DNA of 64,000 nucleotides from Fibrobacterota bacterium (GTDB taxonomy: Bacteria > Fibrobacterota > Fibrobacteria > UBA5070), in contig JADKBN010000006.1 in the NCBI GenBank assembly GCA_016715065.1, forward strand, positions 111,458 through 175,457. Reading direction: 5' to 3'. Under the pieces are notes generated by a model. It saw only the letters and a list, made by a program, of their open reading frames with translations. It ran no database searches and had not been told where the DNA came from. How positions within the stretch are numbered: position 1 is the first letter of the stretch; each line of letters opens with the position of its first letter. Positions 48,105 through 56,428 of this stretch are shown here, piece after piece. The position numbers and the translations under genes were made by a program.

Positions 48105-49244
48105 ATGCGTGACGCGACCCTGGCCTTGGAAGACGGGACGGTCTTTCGTGGGAAGGGCTTTGGTGCCCGCTCCGGAGCTCTCGGCGAAGTGGTGTTCAAT
48201 ACCGCCATGACCGGTTACCAGGAAGTCCTGACCGATCCTTCCTATTGTGGTCAAATCGTGACCATGACCTACCCCGAGGTGGGAAATTACGGCATCGCGC
48301 CAGAAGACATGGAATCGGGCAAAATCCAAGTCGAAGGATTTGTGGTGCGAAACCTCTCGCCTGTGGCAAGCTCCTGGCGCGGGGGAAGCCGTCGATTGGA
48401 AGATTTCCTCTCCGAAAATGGAGTTCCAGGAATTTCAGGAATCGATACCCGTCAGCTGGTGAGGCTCTTGCGCACCAAGGGCGCGCAAAGGGGTGTGATC
48501 CTCGATGGCAGTCCGGATGCATCCGAGGCGGTGGAAGCCGCCCGGCAGGTTCCCAGCATTGTGGGAATCGACATGGTCCAGCGTGTGACTTCCAGTGCTG
48601 CCTACGATTGGATCGATCCGGTGTTCCAATTCAGTGGCAAAGCCGAGCTTCCCGCCTCGGACGCTCCGTTGGTGGTCGCCTACGATTTTGGAATCAAGCG
48701 CAATATCCTACGGTTGTTGGTTTCCCATGGATTTCGGGTCCGCGTGGTTCCCGCTTCCACGCCGGCTTCCGAGGTGGAAGCTCTCGGTCCGTCGGGGATT
48801 TTCCTTTCCAATGGCCCTGGCGATCCGGATGCGGTTCCGTATGCGATTGCTTCTGCCCGCCAATTGGCCGCAAAATTTCCACTGTTCGGTATCTGTCTGG
48901 GCCACCAGATTCTTGGTCTCGCTTTGGGGGCCAAGACCTACAAACTGAAATTTGGGCATCGCGGCGCCAATCACCCGGTCCAGGAAATGCCCTCTGGTAA
49001 GGTGGAAGTCAGCTCCCAAAACCACGGGTTTGCAGTGGACGCCAAAAGTTTGCCCACGGAATTGGAAGTTTCCCACATGAATCTCAACGACAACACCGTT
49101 TCGGGAATGCGCCACAAGTCCCTTCCTGTGTTTTCCGTTCAATACCATCCAGAGGCATCTCCTGGTCCACATGATTCCGAATATCTTTTCGCCCAGTTTG
49201 TCGAGGCCGTTCGCAGTCGCCACGCCGTGACGGTCCGGCGTTGA
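48105..49244 (+). CDS. carA: Carbamoyl-phosphate synthase small subunit
   Basis: Glutaminase subunit of 379 aa that supplies ammonia for carbamoyl phosphate in arginine and pyrimidine synthesis. The N-terminal CarA domain has GEVVFNTAMTGYQEVLTDPS and SGIDTRQLVRLLR. The C-terminal class I glutamine amidotransferase has the catalytic Cys in FGICLGHQILGLALG (about residue 264) and His in VQYHPEASPGPHDS (about 348). ATG 48105 is 7 bases after ggagg. The large subunit carB is not in the window. Stop overlaps the next start. Confidence 0.96.
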   Translation: MRDATLALEDGTVFRGKGFGARSGALGEVVFNTAMTGYQEVLTDPSYCGQIVTMTYPEVGNYGIAPEDMESGKIQVEGFVVRNLSPVASSWRGGSRRLEDFLSENGVPGISGIDTRQLVRLLRTKGAQRGVILDGSPDASEAVEAARQVPSIVGIDMVQRVTSSAAYDWIDPVFQFSGKAELPASDAPLVVAYDFGIKRNILRLLVSHGFRVRVVPASTPASEVEALGPSGIFLSNGPGDPDAVPYAIASARQLAAKFPLFGICLGHQILGLALGAKTYKLKFGHRGANHPVQEMPSGKVEVSSQNHGFAVDAKSLPTELEVSHMNLNDNTVSGMRHKSLPVFSVQYHPEASPGPHDSEYLFAQFVEAVRSRHAVTVRR

Positions 49245-50353
49245 ACGGCCCGAACAAGGGTCGCGGCGAACACCGCAGCCAACCGCGGTCGTTTTCGCCT
49301 CGTCCGGAGTCCGCCCCGCCCAGAGACTCGCGAATGGAAGACAGAGCCGGTAGAGACAACGGCAATCGAGGCTTCCAGCCCCGTTCCCAACAGGAGCCGT
49401 CTCGCGATGCGCGTCGGGATTCCTTTGGAGAACGGCCACATGGCGAACGGCCACAACAGGCTCGCTCGTTTCACGGACAATCGCGGCTAGAGTTCCCTCG
49501 GGAAGCTCGGGGAGGTGCGTCCGGCTTTCGCGACAACCGGTTCCAGGGCGGAGATCGCAGGGCCAATCCGCGTCCTGCCCGGGAAGACCAGCCCATTGTC
49601 GAGCGGGAGAACGCCGCAGAAATCGTCTGTGGCCAGCATGCGGTGCAATCCCTCCTGGAAAGCGAGCCTCGGCGCATCCAGCGCTTGCTCCTGGAGCGTG
49701 GCGCAGGCGAGCCCAGGCTTTACGAATTGCAAAAACTCGCCGAAGAAAATGGTGTTCCCTGCCAGCAGTTGATGGCCAAGGAATTGTCTGTCCGCGCTTT
49801 GGGGCGCAGGCATCAGGGCGTGGTTGCGGTTTGCAACGTGCGCGAATTCGCAGAGTGGACCGAACTTCGTGAAAAGCTCGCCCAAAGTGTGAAAGAGGGC
49901 GGGAATCCCATCGTGGTGGTGGCCGCGGCTATCGAGGATCCCCGGAATTTGGGCGCTGTGGTCCGGACCTGCGTTGGCATGGGAGTGAAAGGCTTGCTTT
50001 TGCCTCGCAAGGGCGGCTGCGGATTGACGCCCATCGTGGAAGAAACCTCGGCTGGAACGCTGACTCATTTGCCCGTTGCCCGGCCCAACGACCTGGAAAA
50101 CGTACTGGAAGATCTTTCCGCATTGGGTTTTCTGGTGGTGGGATTGGATGCTCGTGGCGAGGAAATTCGCACCGTTTCGTTTCCAGGACCCGTGGTTTTG
50201 GTGGCGGGCGGTGAAGATCGTGGCATTCCGCCCCATTTACGCAGGCCTTGCGCTCGCTTGATTCGATTGCCCATGAACGAGAACCTGCAGAGCTACAATG
50301 CTTCCGTGGCAGCAGCAATCGCATTGTACGAAATCACACGCAATCGCCTCTGA
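49241..50353 (+). CDS. rlmB: SpoU/TrmH-family rRNA 2'-O-methyltransferase (RlmB-like) with Arg-rich tail
   Basis: SAM-dependent RNA methyltransferase of 370 aa. The C-terminal ~250 residues are a normal RlmB: substrate-binding domain CGQHAVQSLLESEPRRIQRL, then the knotted SPOUT fold with AAAIEDPRNLGAVVRTCVGM, VVLVAGGEDRGIPPHL and IRLPMNENLQSYNASVAAAIALYE. The first ~120 residues are a disordered tail rich in Arg, Gln, Ser and Pro (NKGRGEHRSQPRSFSPRPES, REARGGASGFRDNRFQGGDR), probably RNA-binding. It starts at TTG 49241 in the carA stop. The exact start in the tail is uncertain. Assigned to RlmB on similarity, but other TrmH-family members are possible. Confidence 0.88.
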   Translation: MNGPNKGRGEHRSQPRSFSPRPESAPPRDSRMEDRAGRDNGNRGFQPRSQQEPSRDARRDSFGERPHGERPQQARSFHGQSRLEFPREARGGASGFRDNRFQGGDRRANPRPAREDQPIVERENAAEIVCGQHAVQSLLESEPRRIQRLLLERGAGEPRLYELQKLAEENGVPCQQLMAKELSVRALGRRHQGVVAVCNVREFAEWTELREKLAQSVKEGGNPIVVVAAAIEDPRNLGAVVRTCVGMGVKGLLLPRKGGCGLTPIVEETSAGTLTHLPVARPNDLENVLEDLSALGFLVVGLDARGEEIRTVSFPGPVVLVAGGEDRGIPPHLRRPCARLIRLPMNENLQSYNASVAAAIALYEITRNRL

Positions 50354-50364
50354 TCCCTGAAGCG

Positions 50365-50405
50365 TACCAATGCCGATCTTTTTCCAATAAAGATCGGCAT
50401 TGGTA
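50365..50405 (+). terminator. 17-bp perfect hairpin after rlmB
   Basis: The arms 50365-50381 and 50389-50405 are exact complements around a 7-base loop (ttccaat). It ends directly against the -35 box of the next promoter. There is no T-run, so it may be a factor-dependent terminator, an insulator or a regulatory site. Confidence 0.55.
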
Positions 50406-50434
50406 TTGACATTCCCGCACACCCCCTGTATTCT
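50406..50434 (+). promoter_or_regulatory. Strong sigma-70 promoter
   Basis: A consensus -35 box TTGACA (50406-50411) and TATTCT -10 box (50429-50434) are exactly 17 bases apart. It should drive the small HTH gene at 50523 with a leader of about 80 bases. Confidence 0.85.
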
Positions 50435-50522
50435 TTAATCCCAGATAGGGGAGCGTCGTGCTTTATCGCCCCTTTCCTTGGAAACCAGGGCATGAATGAA
50501 TGCCTAAATCAGGAGATATTAC

Positions 50523-50903
50523 ATGTCGTTGCAAGACCTTTCCACCGAAGATCTCGTCAAGGAAATCCAGCGTCGCAAGAGCGCCGAAGTCGGCGAAATC
50601 CGTCGCCAGATCGACGAACACAAAAAGGCGATTCGCGATCTGGAAGACAAGATCCGCAACCGTGATGGCGAGGCTGCACCTGTCCGTCGTGGACGCGCTG
50701 CCTCCAGCTCCAGCATGCCCGCCGGCGAGCGCGCCGAGCGCGTTCTGACCGCCTTGGAAGGCGCCACCCTGACCATCACCGAAGTCGCCGCCAAGGTCGG
50801 CTTCGACGGTCTGACCCTCAAGAAGACCCTCGACGAGTTGGTTGCCGAGCGCAAGATCGGCCGCACCGGCAAGGCTCGCGGCACCCGTTATTCCTTGACC
50901 TGA
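50523..50903 (+). CDS. Small coiled-coil / winged-helix protein, unknown
   Basis: Protein of 126 aa. Residues 1-50 form a charged coiled coil (VGEIRRQIDEHKKAIRDLED). A Ser/Gly/Arg linker follows, then residues ~65-126 form a winged-helix-like domain: ERVLTALEGATLTITEVAAK, FDGLTLKKTLDELVAERKIG, ARGTRYSL. The last phrase is typical of a helix-turn-helix domain whose wing carries the basic residues. It may be a nucleoid or transcription regulator. It has a near-consensus promoter (50406) and ribosome-binding site (aggagatatt), so it is likely highly expressed. Not assigned to a named family. Confidence 0.75.
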   Translation: MSLQDLSTEDLVKEIQRRKSAEVGEIRRQIDEHKKAIRDLEDKIRNRDGEAAPVRRGRAASSSSMPAGERAERVLTALEGATLTITEVAAKVGFDGLTLKKTLDELVAERKIGRTGKARGTRYSLT

Positions 50904-50912
50904 TTTTTTTCC

Positions 50913-50951
50913 GGCCGTCCCCTTGACGCGAGTCCTGGGACGGCCTATATT
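50913..50951 (+). terminator. Terminator hairpin containing the tRNA promoter
   Basis: The arms ggccgtccc (50913-50921) and gggacggcc (50937-50945) form a 9-bp stem followed by tatattttt. The loop holds the -35 box of the tRNA-Gly promoter, and the T-run overlaps its -10 box. It ends the transcript of the 50523 gene. Confidence 0.8.
50923..50951 (+). promoter_or_regulatory. Promoter of tRNA-Gly
   Basis: TTGACG (50923-50928) and TATATT (50946-50951) are 17 bases apart. The expected start of transcription is about 8 bases before the tRNA 5' end. Confidence 0.8.
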
Positions 50952-50966
50952 TTTCCTCCCAACGAC

Positions 50967-51039
50967 GCGGGATTAGCTCAGTTGGTAGAGCGTCTCCTTG
51001 CCATGGAGAAGGTCGAGGGTTCGAGTCTCTTATCCCGCT
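50967..51039 (+). tRNA. tRNA-Gly (anticodon GCC)
   Basis: A complete cloverleaf: acceptor stem gcgggat/atcccgc, D stem gctc/gagc, anticodon stem tctcc/ggaga with loop ttGCCat, T arm gaggg ttcgagt ctctt, discriminator T at 51039. No CCA is encoded. It reads GGC (and GGU) codons. It has its own promoter and terminator. Confidence 0.95.
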
Positions 51040-51042
51040 CTC

Positions 51043-51080
51043 AAAGGCCCTTCTGGATTGATTCCAGGAGGGCCTTTTTT
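51043..51080 (+). terminator. Terminator after tRNA-Gly
   Basis: A 14-base stem with one wobble pair (51043-51056 / 51064-51077), a 7-base loop and six T ending at 51080. Classic rho-independent form. Confidence 0.9.
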
Positions 51081-51137
51081 CGTTTCCGCGCAATTGCGGA
51101 ATGATTGAATCCCGGTTGAGTTATTTTTCCTGCCACT

Positions 51138-52814
51138 ATGTCAGAACAGATCTCCACCGGAGGGGCCCAAGCCCTGACCGATCAAGAGCTTGCCCGCCGT
51201 GAAAATCTCCGCCGAATCCGGGAGTTGGGGGTAGAGCCATATCCTTACCGGTTCGAATTCAGCCATCGGGCTGCGGATCTGCGGTTGATGGGCGAAGGCA
51301 AGGAAAGCGCTGCATTGCGTGTTTTGGGAACCTATTCACTGGCTGGCCGGGTGGTGGCCTTTCGTGGATCCGGAAAAACGGCATTCCTGAATATCCAGGA
51401 CGACCACGAACGAATCCAAGTCTACCTGCGCAAGGACGACGACGCCCAGGAAGCAGGTTTGGTTCTGGGGCAAGGCGATGCCATCTGGCCGGTTGTGCGC
51501 AGTCTGGATCTGGGGGATTTTATTGGGGTGCGGGGCGTGCTGATGCGCACCAAGTCCGGCGAACTGACTCTTCAAGCAGTGGGCCCCAACGGCTTCGAGC
51601 TCTTGTCGAAGTCCATAAAGCCGCTGCCCTTTCCCAAGGTGGAAGAGACCAAGGACGAATCCGGCAAGGTGATCGGTCGCAAGTCGTTCCAATCCAGCCT
51701 GTTCACCGACATCGAAGCCCGTTATCGGCAGCGTTACGCGGATCTGGCCGTCAATCCGGAAGTCGCCAACGTCTTTCGCCTGCGCACCGCGATGGTCCAG
51801 GAAGTGCGCTCCTACCTACTGGAACAGCAATTCCTGGAAGTGGAAACTCCCACTTTGCAGGCCATCTACGGTGGAGCATCCGCGCGCCCCTTCGTGACCC
51901 ATCACAATGCCCTGGACATCCCTCTCTATCTGCGGGTTTCCAACGAGCTCTACTTGAAGCGCCTGATCGCGGGCGGATTCGACCGCGTGTTCGAATTCGT
52001 GAAGGACTTCCGCAACGAAGGGATCGACCGGACCCACAATCCGGAGTTCACCCAGGTGGAGTTCTACCAGGCCTACGCCGATTACAACGACATGATGGTC
52101 CATTTCCAGGCCATCTGGCAGCGCGCGGCCAAAACCGTGCTCAAGCTCAAGGCCCGCCGCAGCGCTCTGGCCCGTGGGGTCACGCCGGAAGCCTTGGAGC
52201 GTGAATGCCAAGCCATCCAGGCGGGCGACGTGCCGCTGGTGTACCAGGGACGGGAATTGACCACGTTCTTCGGGCAATGGGAACGCCTGCCCGTCAAGAC
52301 CGCGCTCAAGCGCAAGGGTGTGGACATCGATGCCATGGCCGACGACGAACTCCAGGATCTGATCAAGCGAAACCACTGGGAACTGGACGGAACCTTCACG
52401 CGCGGAAGGGCGATGATGCTCGCGTTCGAGGAAATGGTGGAGCCCGACCTTTGGGAGCCGGCCTTCGTGATGGACCATCCGTTGGAATCCACGCCGCTTT
52501 GCAAGGTGCATCGGGCGGACCCCACTCTGGTGGAACGATTCGAACCAGCCATCGCGGGGATGGAAGTGGGCAACTCCTACAGCGAGCTCAACGATCCGAT
52601 CGTGCAACGTCGGCTTCTGGAACAGCAGGTGGAGCGCGGCAGGGGTGGGGAAGATGAAACTCACCCTCTGGACGAGGATTTCCTGCGCGCCATGGAATAC
52701 GGCATGCCGCCCATGGGTGGAGTGGGGATCGGCATCGACCGCATGGCGATGCTCCTGACCGACCAATCCTCCATCCGCGACGTGTTGCTGTTCCCGCTCC
52801 AGCGCCCGGAATAA
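51138..52814 (+). CDS. lysS: Lysyl-tRNA synthetase, class II
   Basis: Attaches lysine to tRNA(Lys); 558 aa. An OB-fold anticodon domain (LAGRVVAFRGSGKTAFLNIQ, LGDFIGVRGVLMRTKSGEL) precedes the class II catalytic core: motif 1 near RLRTAMVQEVRSYLLEQQFL, motif 2 FVKDFRNEGIDRTHNPEF, motif 3 GVGIGIDRMAMLLTDQSSIR. The enzyme is about 50 residues longer than usual, with an insertion around residues 320-410 (ARGVTPEALERECQAIQAG). ATG 51138. No partner gene; next gene is convergent. Confidence 0.96.
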   Translation: MSEQISTGGAQALTDQELARRENLRRIRELGVEPYPYRFEFSHRAADLRLMGEGKESAALRVLGTYSLAGRVVAFRGSGKTAFLNIQDDHERIQVYLRKDDDAQEAGLVLGQGDAIWPVVRSLDLGDFIGVRGVLMRTKSGELTLQAVGPNGFELLSKSIKPLPFPKVEETKDESGKVIGRKSFQSSLFTDIEARYRQRYADLAVNPEVANVFRLRTAMVQEVRSYLLEQQFLEVETPTLQAIYGGASARPFVTHHNALDIPLYLRVSNELYLKRLIAGGFDRVFEFVKDFRNEGIDRTHNPEFTQVEFYQAYADYNDMMVHFQAIWQRAAKTVLKLKARRSALARGVTPEALERECQAIQAGDVPLVYQGRELTTFFGQWERLPVKTALKRKGVDIDAMADDELQDLIKRNHWELDGTFTRGRAMMLAFEEMVEPDLWEPAFVMDHPLESTPLCKVHRADPTLVERFEPAIAGMEVGNSYSELNDPIVQRRLLEQQVERGRGGEDETHPLDEDFLRAMEYGMPPMGGVGIGIDRMAMLLTDQSSIRDVLLFPLQRPE

Positions 52815-52917
52815 CCATCCGGAGCGCGAAGGAAATGACTGACCGTTCGCCCTTCGAGACGGCCCTGCGGGCCTCCTCAGGACGAACGGATCGTTCCAAT
52901 TCCAATCGGATTTCGTC

Positions 52918-53538
52918 TTAAAGGAGGGCGGCCAGGCTCCGGCGCAGTCTGGCCACGTTGCGGGACTTCTCCTGTTGGCGGTCTTGGCGCTGCGTGCGCG
53001 TGAACCACTCCTGTTGCGAGATGAACAGGATTTGTCTGGTCAGCCATTCGAGCTCCTCGAACTGCTTGCCCTGTTCGGACAATTCCTGACGCAACGTGTC
53101 CGATACGTCGAAGAAATTCTCGCGGCCCAGGTTGTCCAGGTCGGCGTCGCAGAGGATCTGCTTGAGCAGGTCCGAGCCCGGATCCTGACGCCAGACACCG
53201 TCGATCTCCTTGAGCTCGGTGGCGAGGATCAGGTCGATGACCCGGCCGATCTCGGCGGGGCCGTAGCCGAATTCCGGCATGGCTTCCGCCGCCATGCGCG
53301 CGCCGATCTGCTCGTTGCCGTTGTACGACTCGATGAACCCCATGTCGTGATAGAGGCCGGCCACCAGCAGGAGCTCCAGGTCGTACGGAACCACCCCCTC
53401 GCCGTGTGCGAGGCGATGGATGGCCGGGATCACGTCCGTGAGGGTATGGTGCGGGCCGTGGTAATGGAGTGTGGGCGGTAGCCGTCCCAGCAGCCTGGCC
53501 TCGGCGGTCAGCCACAACCGGTCCAGCCGAGCGCTCAT
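52918..53538 (-). CDS. HD-domain phosphohydrolase-like protein
   Basis: Protein of 206 aa of the HD metal-dependent phosphohydrolase superfamily. The metal ligands are in LHYHGPHHTLTDV, GLYHDMGFIE and CDADLDNLGRENF, the H...HD...D set. Likely cytoplasmic. The substrate (nucleotide, cyclic dinucleotide or other) cannot be told. The C-terminus is Arg/Gln-rich (RTQRQDRQQEKSRNVARLRR). Convergent with lysS and divergent from ffh. Antisense frames over it are spurious. Confidence 0.85.
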   Translation of the reverse strand: MSARLDRLWLTAEARLLGRLPPTLHYHGPHHTLTDVIPAIHRLAHGEGVVPYDLELLLVAGLYHDMGFIESYNGNEQIGARMAAEAMPEFGYGPAEIGRVIDLILATELKEIDGVWRQDPGSDLLKQILCDADLDNLGRENFFDVSDTLRQELSEQGKQFEELEWLTRQILFISQQEWFTRTQRQDRQQEKSRNVARLRRSLAALL

Positions 53539-53707
53539 GATGGCACAACCCGGGGAGAGGGCGGTAGGACCATGGACGATCCTTCGAGGTTGAGGAAGGC
53601 GAGGGCCATCACCTGTCCATCATAGCTCTTGGAGGCAGGTGCGGCACTAGGGAAATCGCAGGAGCCTTCCCCGATGGAGGACCGGCGGGGATTACCTTTC
53701 CCCTCCG

Positions 53708-55087
53708 ATGTTCGAGCAACTCAGTAGACGCCTGGAAGAGGCAATGAAGAAGCTGCGTGGCGAAGCGCGGCTCACCGATGAAAACGTCGCGGATTCGCTC
53801 CGGGACGTCCGCCGCGCGCTGTTGGAGGCCGACGTCGAGCTCGACGTGGCCAAATCCTTCGTCGCCAAGGTCAAGGAGCGCGCCTTGGGCCAGTCCGTGA
53901 CGTTGTCCGTGACACCCGGCGAGCACATGATCAAGGTCCTCCACGACTCCTTGGTGGAAACCCTGGGAGGCGAGGCCGCCGAGCCCAACTTCCCGGGCAA
54001 TCCCACGCTGGTCATGATGGTGGGCCTCCAGGGTTCCGGCAAGACCACCTCCGCGGCCAAGCTCGCCAACCACCTCAAGGAAAAGCGCGCACGCCGCCCC
54101 ATGCTTGTGGCCTGCGACGTGTATCGGCCCGCGGCGGTCGACCAGTTGCAGGTGCTGGGAAAGAAGATCGGGGTTCCCGTCCACGCCGAACCCGGCGAGA
54201 AGGATGTGTTGGCCATCGCCAAGCGTGGCCGCCAAGCCGCCCGCGATGCGGCCTGCGACTTGGTGATCTTCGATACCGCCGGACGATTGCAGATCGACGA
54301 ATTGTTGATGGACGAGCTCCTGAAACTGAAAAAGGAGCTCCAGCCCCAGGAGATCGTGTTCGTCGCCGACGCGATGACCGGCCAGGAAGCCGTTCGTGTA
54401 GCCAAGACCTTCCACGAGAAGCTCTCCATTTCCGGCGCCATCCTGACAAAAACCGACGGCGATGCCCGCGGCGGCGCGGCTCTCTCGCTGCGCGAGGCCA
54501 CGAAGGCCCGGTTGCTCTACGTGGGCACTGGCGAAGGGATCGCGGCGTTCGAAGTCTTCGATCCCCAACGCATGGCCGGCCGCATCCTGGGCATGGGCGA
54601 CGTCGTGGGCCTGGTGGAGCGTGCCCAGGAGCGGCTGGACCAGGGTGAGGTCGAGCGGCTCGGCAAGCGCATGTTCAAGAACCAGTTCGATCTGGAGGAC
54701 ATGCTCGCGCAGATCCGCCAGGTGCGAAAATTGGGATCGGTGATGGACATCGTGGGCATGCTGCCCGGTGCGGGCAAGCTCAAGGAAAAAGCCGGCGAGA
54801 TCGACGAGAAGGCCATCGTGCGCGTGGAGGCGGTCATCTCCTCCATGACCAAGCAGGAGCGCAAGAGCCCCAAGATCATCGACGGAAAACGTCGGGCGCG
54901 TATCGCCAAGGGTTCGGGAACGGACTTGCAGCAGGTCAACCAGGTCCTCAAGCAGTACGACCAGATGAAGCAGATGATGCAGCAGTTCTCCAAGATGGGC
55001 GGCAAGATGAAGCAGATGCAAAAGCTCATGGGCGCCCGCGGAAAAGGCGGCGGCATGGGCGGATTCCCGGGGATGCCGGGGTTCTGA
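53708..55087 (+). CDS. ffh: Signal recognition particle protein Ffh
   Basis: SRP54-type GTPase of 459 aa that delivers membrane and secreted proteins to the translocon with 4.5S RNA. It has the N domain (MFEQLSRRLEEAMKKLRGEA), G domain with G1 GLQGSGKTT (106-114), DTAGRLQIDE, TKTDGDARGGAALS and the M domain with its Met-rich groove (KQMMQQFSKMGGKMKQMQKL) ending MGGFPGMPGF. The TKTD motif is a slight variant of TKLD. ATG 53708 follows a weak ribosome-binding site. No 4.5S RNA gene was found nearby. Confidence 0.96.
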   Translation: MFEQLSRRLEEAMKKLRGEARLTDENVADSLRDVRRALLEADVELDVAKSFVAKVKERALGQSVTLSVTPGEHMIKVLHDSLVETLGGEAAEPNFPGNPTLVMMVGLQGSGKTTSAAKLANHLKEKRARRPMLVACDVYRPAAVDQLQVLGKKIGVPVHAEPGEKDVLAIAKRGRQAARDAACDLVIFDTAGRLQIDELLMDELLKLKKELQPQEIVFVADAMTGQEAVRVAKTFHEKLSISGAILTKTDGDARGGAALSLREATKARLLYVGTGEGIAAFEVFDPQRMAGRILGMGDVVGLVERAQERLDQGEVERLGKRMFKNQFDLEDMLAQIRQVRKLGSVMDIVGMLPGAGKLKEKAGEIDEKAIVRVEAVISSMTKQERKSPKIIDGKRRARIAKGSGTDLQQVNQVLKQYDQMKQMMQQFSKMGGKMKQMQKLMGARGKGGGMGGFPGMPGF

Positions 55088-55127
55088 TTCGCAAATGGGC
55101 CAAATCCATTTCCTACATTGCCGACCA

Positions 55128-55787
55128 ATGTTTTCACGAACTCTCCGCCTGATTGCCCTCTGTGCCGCTGGAAGTCTCGCAGCTTCGGACACCGCGGCGG
55201 TCCATGAATTCGGCGGGATCTACCCCGCGCCATCGTCGTGGTTGGCCACCAAGATCGCCCGTCGCGAGTCCGGATACCCGGCCCGTGACGTGTACGCCGC
55301 CATGGTCGATGTCCAGCCCGTGCTGCACACGCGATTGTGGGGTGGCTCGTCGGGAGGGTACGTGCAGTTCCAGGCTCCCACCGGCGTGTACCTGAACAAG
55401 GATGGTTCCCAGCTGGATTGGGCGGGGGAATCGCGTCTGCAGCTGGAGATCGGGCCACCCACCGGTTGGTGGATGTCCGGAGGTCCCAGCCTGGGCTTCA
55501 TCCATTTCTCGCGCGATTGGCTGGCTGGCAAGGACGGGAGTCGCACGGCGCTTCTGTTCGGCGGGGCCGCTCGTTGGGCCGTTTGGGGCCTGGACGAAGG
55601 TTTCGTGGAGCTTAGAGGTAGTCGTAGCCTGGCAGGCTACCAGATCGGGAGATTTTCCTGCGGAATGCGTTGGTTCTTCAGCCGGAACGTGGGGATTCAG
55701 GTCCATGGAGACAATTTCTGGATCATCGGGGAGGGCGCCTCCGGCAAACAATCCGGGACCTTCGCGGGATTGGAGTTCCGGCTATGA
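55128..55787 (+). CDS. Secreted beta-barrel-like protein, unknown (1 of 2)
   Basis: Protein of 219 aa. A start at ATG 55128 gives a signal peptide (SRTLRLIALCAAGSLAA). The rest has alternating strands ending in aromatics (GGYVQFQAPTGVYLNK, SRLQLEIGPPTGWWMSGGPS, MRWFFSRNVGIQVHGDNFWI) with the last residues EFRL, as in outer-membrane barrels. Family not recognised. Overlaps the next gene by four bases (ATGA). Confidence 0.6.
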   Translation: MFSRTLRLIALCAAGSLAASDTAAVHEFGGIYPAPSSWLATKIARRESGYPARDVYAAMVDVQPVLHTRLWGGSSGGYVQFQAPTGVYLNKDGSQLDWAGESRLQLEIGPPTGWWMSGGPSLGFIHFSRDWLAGKDGSRTALLFGGAARWAVWGLDEGFVELRGSRSLAGYQIGRFSCGMRWFFSRNVGIQVHGDNFWIIGEGASGKQSGTFAGLEFRL

Positions 55788-56413
55788 TCGCCTTGCTTCT
55801 CGCTTTGGGGTTGTCAACAGCGGCCTCCGACACACTCCCTACCGTTTCGGTGGAATCGATCGCCAAGCCGTCGAAGATGTCCCCTGAATTGTCGGGCTTC
55901 CATGGCTGGGTGGCCATCGGCGGATTTCCCTATTACGGCTACGATCCCGGTGTGGAAGGGGGCTGGATCGGGCGGGTGGATCTGTCCTTGCGGAAGGATC
56001 GCTGGCTGGCCCAGGCCGATGTACAGATTTTGACAGACGACGAAACCTCTCCCGTGGGGGCATCGACGATCGTTCAAGCCGGATGGCTTCCGGTCCGGAT
56101 GCGGAATCTCCCGGATCTCTGGTTCACCGTCGGCGTGTGGTCGTCCTCCGCGATCGAAGCCGCTGTCCAGGGCAACCGCGATCGGATCGGTCCCACGGTG
56201 GGGTTCCAGACCATTCTTCCGTTGGTGGGCATGGATCACGGCGAGGTTCGTTTCTCCATGGCCTACAGCCCCACGGAAGGGGCTCTCTACAAGGCGATGG
56301 ACGTGGGCTGGGATGTGGGGCCGGTGGGCCTGCGTGCCGGAGGAACGGGCTTGCGCACGGCCTACGGGCGGCTGTATTCGGCCTTCAACATCGAGGTCTG
56401 CAAGCGCTGGTAG
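55784..56413 (+). CDS. Secreted beta-barrel-like protein, unknown (2 of 2)
   Basis: Protein of 209 aa with a signal peptide (IALLLALGLSTAAS) from ATG 55784. Strand-rich with GWVAIGGFPYYGYDPGVEGGWI, LPDLWFTVGVWSSSAIEAAV, GEVRFSMAYSPTEG and a C-terminal FNIEVCKRW. The aromatic-ended strands and the terminal W suggest an outer-membrane barrel. Translationally coupled to gene 55128 and followed after 15 bases by the secreted GH5 gene, so the three may form an operon. Confidence 0.6.
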   Translation: MIALLLALGLSTAASDTLPTVSVESIAKPSKMSPELSGFHGWVAIGGFPYYGYDPGVEGGWIGRVDLSLRKDRWLAQADVQILTDDETSPVGASTIVQAGWLPVRMRNLPDLWFTVGVWSSSAIEAAVQGNRDRIGPTVGFQTILPLVGMDHGEVRFSMAYSPTEGALYKAMDVGWDVGPVGLRAGGTGLRTAYGRLYSAFNIEVCKRW

Positions 56414-56428
56414 GCAACCGAGTGGGAG

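Noticed and set aside
53539..53707. 4.5S (SRP) RNA gene next to ffh
   Set aside because: No conserved SRP RNA tetraloop/asymmetric-loop sequence found.
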